NCBI GenBank assembly: GCA_965652565.1 | Contig: CBFGWL010000079.1 | Location: 1-13,278 of the forward strand | From: RSA11 sp965652565 | GTDB lineage: Bacteria; Actinomycetota; Thermoleophilia; Solirubrobacterales; 70-9 | DNA: 13,278 bases | Direction of reading: 5' to 3' | Shown: in pieces, positions 7,001 through 13,278 of the stretch | How positions within the stretch are numbered: the stretch's first letter is position 1 | Layout: every line of letters starts with the position of its first letter | Notes under the pieces: generated by a model | The model's input: only the letters and a program-made list of their open reading frames with translations | Told to the model about the DNA's origin: nothing | The model's database searches: none | Translations under genes and position numbers: made by a program

Positions 7001-7612
7001 ATGGCGGATTTCGTCTCACGCGGATTCCAGGGCCGCAGGCGGCAACCCGACGAGCTCGCACGCCGCCTGCCTCCCGGCCAGTACGCGGAGCCCGGCTTTC
7101 CGGTGCTCACCGCGGGGCCGACTCCGGACGTGCCCACCGATGAGTGGTCCTTGCGTATCGACGGGATGGTCGCCGAGCCCGTCGAGTGGAGTTGGGCGGA
7201 GTTCGCCGAGCTGCCGTTCGAGGACATCCCGTGCGACATCCACTGCGTGACGAAATGGTCGAAGCTCGGGACGAGCTTTCGCGGCGTCTCCATGGACACG
7301 CTGCTCGAGCGCGCCGAGCCGCTCGCCCCCTACGCGATGGCCTACTCGTACGGCGGCTACACCACGAACCTCGCGCTCGAGGACCTAAGCGACGGCAAGG
7401 CGTGGGTGGTGACCGAGCACGAGGGTGAGCCGCTGCCGCGTGACCACGGCGGTCCCGCCCGCCTGCTCGTCCCGCACCTCTACTTCTGGAAGAGCGCCAA
7501 GTGGCTCGCGGGGCTGCGGATCATGGACCACGACGAGCCGGGATTCTGGGAGGCGAACGGCTACCACAACCGCGGCGACCCCTGGAAGGAAGAGCGCTAT
7601 TGGAACGACTGA
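7001..7612 (+). CDS. Sulfite oxidase-like molybdopterin oxidoreductase
   Basis: The product (203 residues) is a stand-alone oxidoreductase molybdopterin-binding domain of the sulfite oxidase/YedY superfamily. Domain features are WSLRIDGMV early, IPCDIHCVTKWSKLGTSF with Cys82 in the position that ligates molybdenum, and LLVPHLYFWKSAKWLAGL followed by the C-terminal EANGYHNRGDPW tail. It lacks a twin-arginine or Sec signal, so it should be cytoplasmic, unlike periplasmic YedY. It also lacks the heme and dimerisation domains of animal sulfite oxidase. Its stop overlaps the start region of the following flavin reductase, so the two probably form a redox pair that passes electrons between NAD(P)H and the Mo centre. 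The substrate is unknown; this family is named by likeness, not by proven sulfite oxidation. ATG has no ribosome site upstream. Confidence 0.9.
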   Translation: MADFVSRGFQGRRRQPDELARRLPPGQYAEPGFPVLTAGPTPDVPTDEWSLRIDGMVAEPVEWSWAEFAELPFEDIPCDIHCVTKWSKLGTSFRGVSMDTLLERAEPLAPYAMAYSYGGYTTNLALEDLSDGKAWVVTEHEGEPLPRDHGGPARLLVPHLYFWKSAKWLAGLRIMDHDEPGFWEANGYHNRGDPWKEERYWND

Positions 7613-8325
7613 GCCCGGTCGCGCAGCGGGCGCCGGGCCGGTGGCAGATCGCGACGGTGACCGCGATCAAGACGGAGACGCCGCGCGTCAAATCGTTTCG
7701 GCTCGCGCTCCCCATGTGGATCCCCCACCTGCCGGGCCAGCACTACGACGTGCGGCTCACCGCGCCCGACGGCTACCGCGCGGAGCGCTCCTACTCGGTC
7801 GCCTCCTCGCCGCTTGACGAGGGCGAGATCGAGCTCACCATCGACCGGCTCGACGACGGCGAGGTCTCGCCCTACTTCCACGACGTCGTGATCGAGGGCG
7901 ACCAGGTGGAGGTGCGCGGCCCGTTCGCCTCCTACTTCGTCTGGCGGGGCGAGTCGCCGGCGCTGCTCGTCGGGGGCGGCTCGGGCGTTGTGCCGCTGAT
8001 GGCGATGCTGCGCCACCGGCGCCGCGCCCTCCCCGAGGCGCGGATGCGCCTCCTGTATTCAGTACGCGGCGCCGACGACGTGATCTACGCCGACGAGCTG
8101 GACCGCGAGGACGCCGTGATCACGTATACGCGCGCGGCGCCCGCCGGGTGGACCGGCCCGACGGGCAGGATCGATGCCGAGCTCGTCGGCCGCGTCGCCG
8201 ATCCGATGGCGACCGCGTTCGTCTGCGGATCGCACGGGTTCGTCGAGACCGCGACCACGCTGCTCATGGAAGCGGGCATCCCCGCGCGGCGCATCCGCAC
8301 CGAGCGCTTCGGCCCGACGAGCTGA
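7600..8325 (+). CDS. FAD/NAD(P)-binding oxidoreductase, ferredoxin reductase-like
   Basis: The 241-residue product has the two-domain ferredoxin-NADP reductase fold. An FAD domain carries RSYS (63-66) after PGQHYDVRL. An NAD(P) domain carries GGGSGVVPLM (125-134), followed by the C-terminal FVCGSHGFVE. There is no 2Fe-2S domain and no membrane helix, so electrons go directly from flavin to a partner, most likely the molybdopterin enzyme encoded just before it. I chose TTG at 7600, which lies inside the end of that gene and follows GGAAGGAAGAG at good spacing. The long frame upstream (from 7501) only shadows the neighbour. The gene ends 3 bp from the stop of the convergent phospholipase-like gene, leaving no room for a separate terminator. 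Confidence 0.9.
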   Translation: MERLSPVAQRAPGRWQIATVTAIKTETPRVKSFRLALPMWIPHLPGQHYDVRLTAPDGYRAERSYSVASSPLDEGEIELTIDRLDDGEVSPYFHDVVIEGDQVEVRGPFASYFVWRGESPALLVGGGSGVVPLMAMLRHRRRALPEARMRLLYSVRGADDVIYADELDREDAVITYTRAAPAGWTGPTGRIDAELVGRVADPMATAFVCGSHGFVETATTLLMEAGIPARRIRTERFGPTS

Positions 8326-8328
8326 GCC

Positions 8329-10479
8329 TCAGCCGGCGGCCGTAGGCGCGGGGCGCCGGTTGAGGTCGCGCGCGACGTCGAAGAGATCGCCCTCTCGGTA
8401 GAAGTCCACCGCGATCAGCCCCGGCCGCCGCTCGCGCACCCGCTCGCACTCCGCGATACGCGCCTCGAGCGCGCTCCGCGCGTTCACCTGCGCGGCGTTC
8501 GAGGGTTTCGGTGCCGGGCTCGTGTCGATCCAGTGGTTCATCAGGAAGAACGGTGAGCCCTCCCGGCCGCGGTTCGGCTTGCAGCTCGCCCTCAGCCGGT
8601 CGCGATCGGTCAGCTCGGGGACCTGCTTGAACGAGTACGGCGTCTCCTCGACCAGCCCGTCGTACGCCTGGTGGTAGTACGGGACGTCACCCGCGTCGTT
8701 CTCCGCCATGAGCAGTACGCGCTGGTTCTCGTCGATCATCTCCTGTACGCGCGGGATGCCGTCGGCCGGATCGCCCTTGTAGATCAGGTCGACGAGACCC
8801 GTGCGCTCCGCCGCCGCGGCGATGTCCTCCGGGTGCACGTAGTCCTCGATGACGATCACGAGCACCTCGCGCGGGTTCGCCGCTAGGAAGTCGCGGAACT
8901 GCTCGAACACCGTGTCGATGGGGAGGGCGCCGAGCTCGCAGAAGGCATGGCAGAAGTACACGCCGCGCTTGCCGGTGACCGGGGAGTCCACGATCCGATC
9001 GCGGATCCGCAGGGCGGCGTTGAACCCGTCCTCGCCGAGCGTCTCGGCGAACTTCTTGCGCTCCTTCGCCCCCTTGCCCTCGAGGCTCGTCTTGATCGTC
9101 CCCGACTGGGTCGGCTCGCCGTAGTGGGCGTCGATGAGGAATCCGCGGATGCCGTCCTCGAGCTGCTCGGCGATCCCGGCGTCCTGCTGCGCGAAGAGCC
9201 AGCCTCGGTTCGTGGCGGCCGACATGGAGTTGTGCGTCGCGGGGATCGCGATCTGGTCGAGCCGCCGCTCGCAGATGTCCTCCGAGCCGTTGCAGCCGGG
9301 GTCGTCGAGCTGCCGGAACCTCTCCTCGAAGCCGCCCCCGAAGGTGAACGCGCCGGCGACGAGCGCTACGAGGGCCACCGTGGCGGCGCCGACGACCAGC
9401 GAGCGGCGCGCCCGGCGGGTCTCGGCGGCGCGCTCTGCCGGGTCGACCGCCATCGTCAGCCGCAGGAGCTCGGCGACGCCCGCGTACGCGATGAACAGGC
9501 CCGCGACGATCGCTACGAGCTCGAGCGCGTGCACGGGCGCGAGCACGATCAGCGCGCCGATCGCCACCAGGCCGAGGGCGCGGATCGCGCGCAGCCAGGG
9601 ATTGGAGGGCGTTGCCGTCGCCAGCTCCCAGGCCCGGCGCAGCGGCGGGGTCGCATCGAGCGGGCGCAGCAGGGAGGACGCCGCGGCTGCGACGATCGCC
9701 CCGCAGGCGGCGAGCACCAAGAGCCCCCGTGCCAGGTCACCCAGGAAGGCGCTCCAGACCCCGGCGGCCGCATCGCGGATCGCCGTCTCGTCGATCGCGG
9801 CGAGCACGAGGCCGCGGGTGAAGTTGAGCGCGATCACGGCGAGGGCGGCGCTCACGGCGACCGCGATTCCAAGCCGCATCAAGACCAGGCGGCGGTTCGA
9901 GGCTCGCCACAGCGCCACAACGGCCAAGAGCGCCGCGAGGATCGCCAGGACCGTCGCCAGCGAGCGCAGCTCGTGCGCCGTGCGCAGGACGTCCGTCACC
10001 GCGCTGGGCAGCTCGATGTCGCGGATGCTGGCGTCGGCGTCCGCCGGGATCTGGCGGGCCGCGCGGGGCGCCAGCGCTTGCACCGCGCCGCGCACCAGGG
10101 TGCCGATGTCGGCCAGCGTGAGCGTGACCGTGTTCTGATCGTGATCGATCAGGGCGCGGTAGACGTCGTTCAACGCCGCCCGGTGGATGCTCTGGAAGGC
10201 GCTCCCGCCGATGAGCTCTGCGAGCGCGCCCTCGATGATCGGCCGGGCGGCGACCAGGTCGGGGTCGGCGCGCAGGACCAGCTCGTCGGTGACGACGGTC
10301 GCGATCTCCTTGCGCACCGCGTCGTCCTCGAGCGCGGCGGTGGCGCGGTCGGCGAACTTGTCCGCGTCCAGGATCGCGTTCGAGACGTACCAGGAGGCGC
10401 CGGCGAGCACGAACAGGACCGCCGCCGCGCACGCCAGCAGGCTCGCAAGCCGGTCTCTCCTCCCCGATAGCGTCGCCAT
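8329..10479 (-). CDS. Membrane protein with PI-PLC-like catalytic domain
   Basis: This is a 716-residue fusion. The N-terminal part has a helix at about 12-35, an outer region (36-170), then helices near 172-192, 201-221, 251-271, 299-339 (two) and 360-380. From about 395 to the end lies a domain of the phosphatidylinositol-specific phospholipase C X type. Signs are IPATHNSMS with His416 and Asn417 (first catalytic histidine), GIRGFLIDAHYG with Asp450, and a second histidine, His511, in VYFCHAFCELG. The motifs EVLVIVIEDY and LIAVDFYREG fit the beta-barrel strands. Seven helices place the enzyme outside the cell, where it could cleave phosphoinositide lipids or glycolipid anchors; the substrate is inferred from the fold. 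Cys396, Cys403, Cys510 and Cys514 may form disulfides. Start is ATG with no clear ribosome site, 18 bp after the MBL-rhodanese gene, so the two are probably cotranscribed. Confidence 0.87.
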   Translation of the reverse strand: MATLSGRRDRLASLLACAAAVLFVLAGASWYVSNAILDADKFADRATAALEDDAVRKEIATVVTDELVLRADPDLVAARPIIEGALAELIGGSAFQSIHRAALNDVYRALIDHDQNTVTLTLADIGTLVRGAVQALAPRAARQIPADADASIRDIELPSAVTDVLRTAHELRSLATVLAILAALLAVVALWRASNRRLVLMRLGIAVAVSAALAVIALNFTRGLVLAAIDETAIRDAAAGVWSAFLGDLARGLLVLAACGAIVAAAASSLLRPLDATPPLRRAWELATATPSNPWLRAIRALGLVAIGALIVLAPVHALELVAIVAGLFIAYAGVAELLRLTMAVDPAERAAETRRARRSLVVGAATVALVALVAGAFTFGGGFEERFRQLDDPGCNGSEDICERRLDQIAIPATHNSMSAATNRGWLFAQQDAGIAEQLEDGIRGFLIDAHYGEPTQSGTIKTSLEGKGAKERKKFAETLGEDGFNAALRIRDRIVDSPVTGKRGVYFCHAFCELGALPIDTVFEQFRDFLAANPREVLVIVIEDYVHPEDIAAAAERTGLVDLIYKGDPADGIPRVQEMIDENQRVLLMAENDAGDVPYYHQAYDGLVEETPYSFKQVPELTDRDRLRASCKPNRGREGSPFFLMNHWIDTSPAPKPSNAAQVNARSALEARIAECERVRERRPGLIAVDFYREGDLFDVARDLNRRPAPTAAG

Positions 10480-10497
10480 GACGCCGGGAAGGTACCG

Positions 10498-11883
10498 CTA
10501 AGCCTCGTCGGATCGACGCAGCTCGACGCCGTGCTGGGCGAGGTCGGCCACGCCGCCGCGGGCCACGTGGCGGACGTCGCCGATCCCGCGCGCGGCGAGC
10601 ACGGAGGCGGCGAGCGCGCTGCGAAAGCCCCCGGAACACGCCACGGCCAGCGGGCGATCAGCCCCGGTGACCTCCGCGGGCAGGCCGTTGCGCAGCTCGT
10701 GATACGGCACGTGGATCGAGCCCGGCACGTGGGCGGACTCCCATTCCTCGGTCTCCCTCACGTCCAGCAGCACTACGTCGTCGGCTCGCAGGGCCGCGGC
10801 GAGCCCGGCGGCGTCGAGCGCCGGCATGCTCGCCAGCTCGAAGCCCGCCTGGCGCCAGGCCTCGATGCCGCCGGCCACGTAGCCGCGCAGGTCGCTGAAG
10901 CCGACCGCGCCGAGCATCCCGGCGACCTCGAGCGCCTCCTCGTCGCCGCCCGCGAGGACAACGACGGGCGAGGCGGGATCGACGATCCAGGCCGCGCGCG
11001 TGCCGACCCCGGCCTTCACGGCGGTCACGTTGATCGACCCGGGCACGTGCCCGCCGTCGAACTCGTGCGGCTCGCGCACGTCGATGAGCGTCGCGCCCTC
11101 GTCGATGAGCTCGCGGGCGCGCGCGGGGGCGATGGGCTGCACCGCCGGTGCGTCGGTGATGAGCGGGCCCCGGTTGAGCTCGACGATGCGCTGGAAGTTG
11201 GGCGGCTGGGGGCGGGCGGTGCGCGTGAGCGCCGCGACGAACTCCTCCTCGTCCTCGATCCTGAGGTAGGGGTTGAGCCGCCGCTCGAAGCCGACGGTCG
11301 AGTCGGGCTTCTCGTTCATCGCGGAGCCGCCGCAGAGCGAGCCCCCGATGTGCCCGGGCCAGAGCTCCACGTAGTCGTTGAGCTTCTTGATTCGCGCGAA
11401 GCTCGCAAACAGGCCGCGCGCGCCCTCCTCCGCTTCGACGGCGAGGTCGGGGCGCGCCGTGTCGCCCACGAACAGGGAGTCCCCCGAGAGCAGGATCCAG
11501 GGCTCGTCGCCACGGGCGGTATCGCTCACCAGGTACGCGACGTGCTCGGGCCGATGGCCGGGCGTGGCGAGCGCCCGGATGCGCACGTCGCCGACCTCGA
11601 CCACGTCACCATCGCGCAGGCCGCGATGCTCGTAATCAACCCCGGCGTCCGCCGACACCCAGACCGTGGCGCCCGTCGCGGCGACCAGCCTTCCGCGTCC
11701 CGACACGTGGTCGGCGTGGTTGTGGGTCTCGAGGACGTGCTCGATGCGCAGCCCGTGCTCGGCCGCGATCTCGAGGTATTCGTCGATCTCCCACTTGGGA
11801 TCCACGACCGCGGCCACGCCGTTGCTGCCGACGACGTACGACGCGCAGCCGAGGTCCTCGTGCAAGACCTGCCTGAAGAACAT
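10498..11883 (-). CDS. MBL-fold persulfide dioxygenase-like with two rhodanese domains
   Basis: The product (461 residues) has three domains. First comes a metallo-beta-lactamase fold hydrolase, about 1-250. It carries THNHADH (His54, His56, Asp58, His59), PGHRPEH (His110), LSGDSLFVGDTARPDL (Asp135) and LWPGHIGGSLCG (His178), the pattern of ETHE1/Blh-like persulfide dioxygenases. Next is a rhodanese domain (about 260-355) with LIDVREPHEFDGGHVPGSI. Its active loop reads VVVLAGGDEEAL, with no cysteine, so it is probably inactive. The last rhodanese domain keeps LLDVRETEEWESAHVPGSI and an active cysteine in ACSGGFRSA. It would oxidise glutathione- or low-molecular-thiol persulfide to sulfite and handle sulfane sulfur in the cytoplasm. 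ATG at 11883 has AAAGG 5 nt upstream. The frame stays open far upstream, but that part is antisense to the HAD gene. Confidence 0.92.
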   Translation of the reverse strand: MFFRQVLHEDLGCASYVVGSNGVAAVVDPKWEIDEYLEIAAEHGLRIEHVLETHNHADHVSGRGRLVAATGATVWVSADAGVDYEHRGLRDGDVVEVGDVRIRALATPGHRPEHVAYLVSDTARGDEPWILLSGDSLFVGDTARPDLAVEAEEGARGLFASFARIKKLNDYVELWPGHIGGSLCGGSAMNEKPDSTVGFERRLNPYLRIEDEEEFVAALTRTARPQPPNFQRIVELNRGPLITDAPAVQPIAPARARELIDEGATLIDVREPHEFDGGHVPGSINVTAVKAGVGTRAAWIVDPASPVVVLAGGDEEALEVAGMLGAVGFSDLRGYVAGGIEAWRQAGFELASMPALDAAGLAAALRADDVVLLDVRETEEWESAHVPGSIHVPYHELRNGLPAEVTGADRPLAVACSGGFRSALAASVLAARGIGDVRHVARGGVADLAQHGVELRRSDEA

Positions 11884-11905
11884 CGCTGCCTTTACCTCTC
11901 GGGCG

Positions 11906-11933
11906 AGGGTAGCCCAGCGGGTGGATTGCGCAA
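11906..11933 (-). promoter_or_regulatory. Candidate promoter for MBL-rhodanese gene
   Basis: On the leftward strand TTGCGC (11928-11933) and TACCCT (11906-11911) are 16 nt apart, resembling an actinobacterial -35 and a TANNNT -10. Transcription would begin near 11900, just upstream of the ribosome site and ATG at 11883. The -35 match is only partial. Confidence 0.4.
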
Positions 11934-12015
11934 GTGCCGCATCCGTCGAGGGCGCGGCCATCCGTACCCGCGTCGCGTCCCCGCGCGTCGTCCGGCCGCC
12001 TGAGATGATGCGCGC

Positions 12016-12717
12016 GTGAACGACTCGCCTGAACCCGTATCCGGAAATCGCCCCGCCTTCCTGTTCGACCTCGACGGGACGCTCCTCGACAGCGTCTACC
12101 AGCACGTCGTCGCGTGGCATGAGGCGCTCAATGAGGTGGGGGTCACGCTCTCGGTGTGGAAGATTCACCGTCGCATCGGCATGAGCGGCGGCCTGTTCGT
12201 CACGGCCCTGCTCCGGGAGCTGGAGACGACGCTCGACGAGGAGACGCTCGCGCGCCTGCCGGACCTGCACGCCGAGGCGTTCCTGCGCAATTACGACAGC
12301 GTGCGCCCGCTGCCGGGCGCCGCCGAGCTGCTGCGCACGCTCACCGAGGAGAACGTCCAGTGGGCGATCGCGACGAGCGGGCACCGCAAGTCCGCGCGCC
12401 ACGCGCTGCGCCTGCTCGGCCTCGACGAGGACGCGCCGCTGATCACGCGCGACCAGGTCCGCTACGCGAAACCCGACCCCGACCTGTTCCTGACGGCGGC
12501 CGAACGCCTGGGCGTCGACGTCCGCGACAGCATCGTGGTCGGCGACAGCGTCTGGGATCTGCTCGCCGCGCAGCGCGCCCGCGCCCTGGGCATCGGCCTG
12601 CTGTCAGGCGGATACGGCCGGGAGGAGCTGGTCTATGCCGGGGCGTTCAGGGTCTACGAGGATCCAGCTGACCTGCTGGCCCACCTCGACGAGGTCGGCG
12701 TCCGGCGCCCGCTCTGA
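12016..12717 (+). CDS. HAD-family hydrolase, phosphoglycolate phosphatase-like
   Basis: This is a cytoplasmic phosphatase of 233 residues with a helical cap. All four HAD motifs are present: FDLDGTLLDS with nucleophile Asp18 and Asp20, AIATSG with Thr120/Ser121, Lys152 in YAKPDPDLF, and GDSVWDLLAA with Asp177 and Asp181. The cap between motifs I and II is of the C1 type. Substrate could be a sugar phosphate, phosphoglycolate or similar; the sequence does not decide. GTG at 12016 is the only good start: the ATG ATG just upstream (12005) is closed by a stop that overlaps this GTG. The gene is divergent from the MBL-rhodanese gene with a 132-bp gap, and ends 6 bp from the convergent SDR stop. 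Confidence 0.92.
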   Translation: MNDSPEPVSGNRPAFLFDLDGTLLDSVYQHVVAWHEALNEVGVTLSVWKIHRRIGMSGGLFVTALLRELETTLDEETLARLPDLHAEAFLRNYDSVRPLPGAAELLRTLTEENVQWAIATSGHRKSARHALRLLGLDEDAPLITRDQVRYAKPDPDLFLTAAERLGVDVRDSIVVGDSVWDLLAAQRARALGIGLLSGGYGREELVYAGAFRVYEDPADLLAHLDEVGVRRPL

Positions 12718-12747
12718 CGCCGCTCAGCGCGAGCTCGCCGCGGCGTC
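12716..12747. terminator. Hairpin at the convergent gene ends
   Basis: GACGCCGC (12716-12723) and GCGGCGTC (12740-12747) are a perfect 8-bp inverted repeat across the two facing stop codons. The loop contains the palindrome GCGAGCTCGC. It could stop transcription from both sides, although no T-run is present and its right arm lies inside the SDR coding sequence. Confidence 0.4.
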
Positions 12748-13278
12748 CTCATCGTCGGCGCGGGTCGAGGGCGTGAGCGCGCCGCCGCCGCCGATCGCGC
12801 GGCGCACGAGCCACGGGGCGAGCGCCTTGAGCACTACCGGGATCGCGTAGTAGCGGGGCACGTAGCGCTCGGCCTTGCCGCCCGGCCCGGCGTCGAGGAT
12901 CGCCTCGGCCACCTTCTCCGGCCGTGAGACGATGGGCCGCGTGAGCGCGCGCGAGACGAGCTCGCGCTGCGGGAAGCCCTCGGTCTCGACGAAGCCGGGG
13001 AGGACGAGGCCGACGTGCACGCCGTGCGGGCGCTCCTCGACGTGCAGCGCCTCAGTCCAGCCGGCGATCGCGAACTTGCTGGCCGAGTAGCCGCCTGAGT
13101 TGCCGCGCGCGATGCGGCCCGAGACGCTCGAGACGTTCACGATCGAGCTCGGCGCCGAGCGCCGCAGGATGGGCAGCAGCGCCTCGGTGAGGCGCACCGC
13201 CGCGTCGAAGTTGATCTCCATGTGGCGCTTGACGTCGGCCCAGCCGCGCTCCCCGAAGCGCCCGCGCCACGCGGCGCC
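12724..13278 (-). CDS. Short-chain dehydrogenase (SDR), N-terminus outside window
   Basis: The last 184 residues of an SDR-family NAD(P)-dependent oxidoreductase are visible; the frame stays open to the window edge, so the Rossmann nucleotide-binding start is missing. Visible motifs are MEINFDAAVRLTEALLP (with the structural Asn), IVNVSSVSGR with the catalytic Ser, and YSASKFAI with the catalytic Tyr and Lys. VLPGFVETEGF follows in the place of the usual PG motif. The C-terminus carries a basic, hydrophobic stretch (YAIPVVLKALAPWLVRRAI) that could touch the membrane, then an Asp/Ala/Ser-rich tail. Substrate is unknown. The gene is convergent with the HAD gene and read leftward. Confidence 0.9.
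   Translation of the reverse strand, partial: GAAWRGRFGERGWADVKRHMEINFDAAVRLTEALLPILRRSAPSSIVNVSSVSGRIARGNSGGYSASKFAIAGWTEALHVEERPHGVHVGLVLPGFVETEGFPQRELVSRALTRPIVSRPEKVAEAILDAGPGGKAERYVPRYYAIPVVLKALAPWLVRRAIGGGGALTPSTRADDEDAAASSR

Noticed and set aside
6880..7299. N-terminal extension of the unknown membrane protein
   Set aside because: It lies antisense to the molybdopterin gene, and a strong ribosome site supports GTG at 6879.
8321..8333. GCTGAG-C-CTCAGC palindrome at convergent stops
   Set aside because: A one-base loop cannot form a hairpin; the symmetry comes largely from two facing stop codons.
8947..12003. Long rightward open frames opposite the phospholipase-like and MBL-rhodanese genes
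   Set aside because: High GC content keeps antisense frames open. Their translations are Arg/Asp/Gly-rich with no domains, while the leftward frames carry full catalytic motifs.

Overview
The window is very GC-rich chromosomal DNA. Its gene types (a TnrB-like two-gene ABC exporter, a MEDS/HATPase regulator, a multi-pass membrane phospholipase-like protein, frequent GTG/TTG starts) fit a high-GC actinomycete. A Solirubrobacterales/Thermoleophilia-like host is my guess; nothing here proves it. I see no rRNA, tRNA, CRISPR array, transposase or phage gene.

Layout. Positions 1-971 hold no convincing gene. They carry two kinds of hairpin-forming tandem repeat: degenerate units about 60 bp apart (about 83-340, and two related units at 793-897), and three units exactly 71 bp apart (365-549), each an arm-loop-arm palindrome. 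Positions 972-6879 are a compact leftward gene run. In transcription order it holds a three-helix membrane protein of unknown function, an ABC ATPase, its large permease (ATGA overlap), a MEDS-HATPase regulator, and an RhtA-like exporter whose likely TTG start sits in a hairpin over the preceding stop codon. Positions 7001-8325 are a rightward pair: a cytoplasmic sulfite-oxidase-like molybdopterin enzyme and a translationally linked FAD/NAD(P) reductase. Positions 8329-11883 are a leftward pair: an MBL-fold/double-rhodanese protein (persulfide dioxygenase type), then a 716-residue fusion of a membrane region with a PI-PLC-like domain. Rightward at 12016-12717 is a HAD hydrolase. Leftward from the window edge is a short-chain dehydrogenase lacking its N-terminus.

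How they may work together. The leftward run looks like an export module: two transport systems plus a regulator of the anti-sigma-factor kinase type. The molybdopterin enzyme and the reductase very probably form one electron-transfer unit. The MBL-rhodanese protein, if it makes sulfite from persulfide, would lie one step upstream of a sulfite-oxidising reaction, but that link is inference. The clearest unexplained signal is the repeat block at 83-920.
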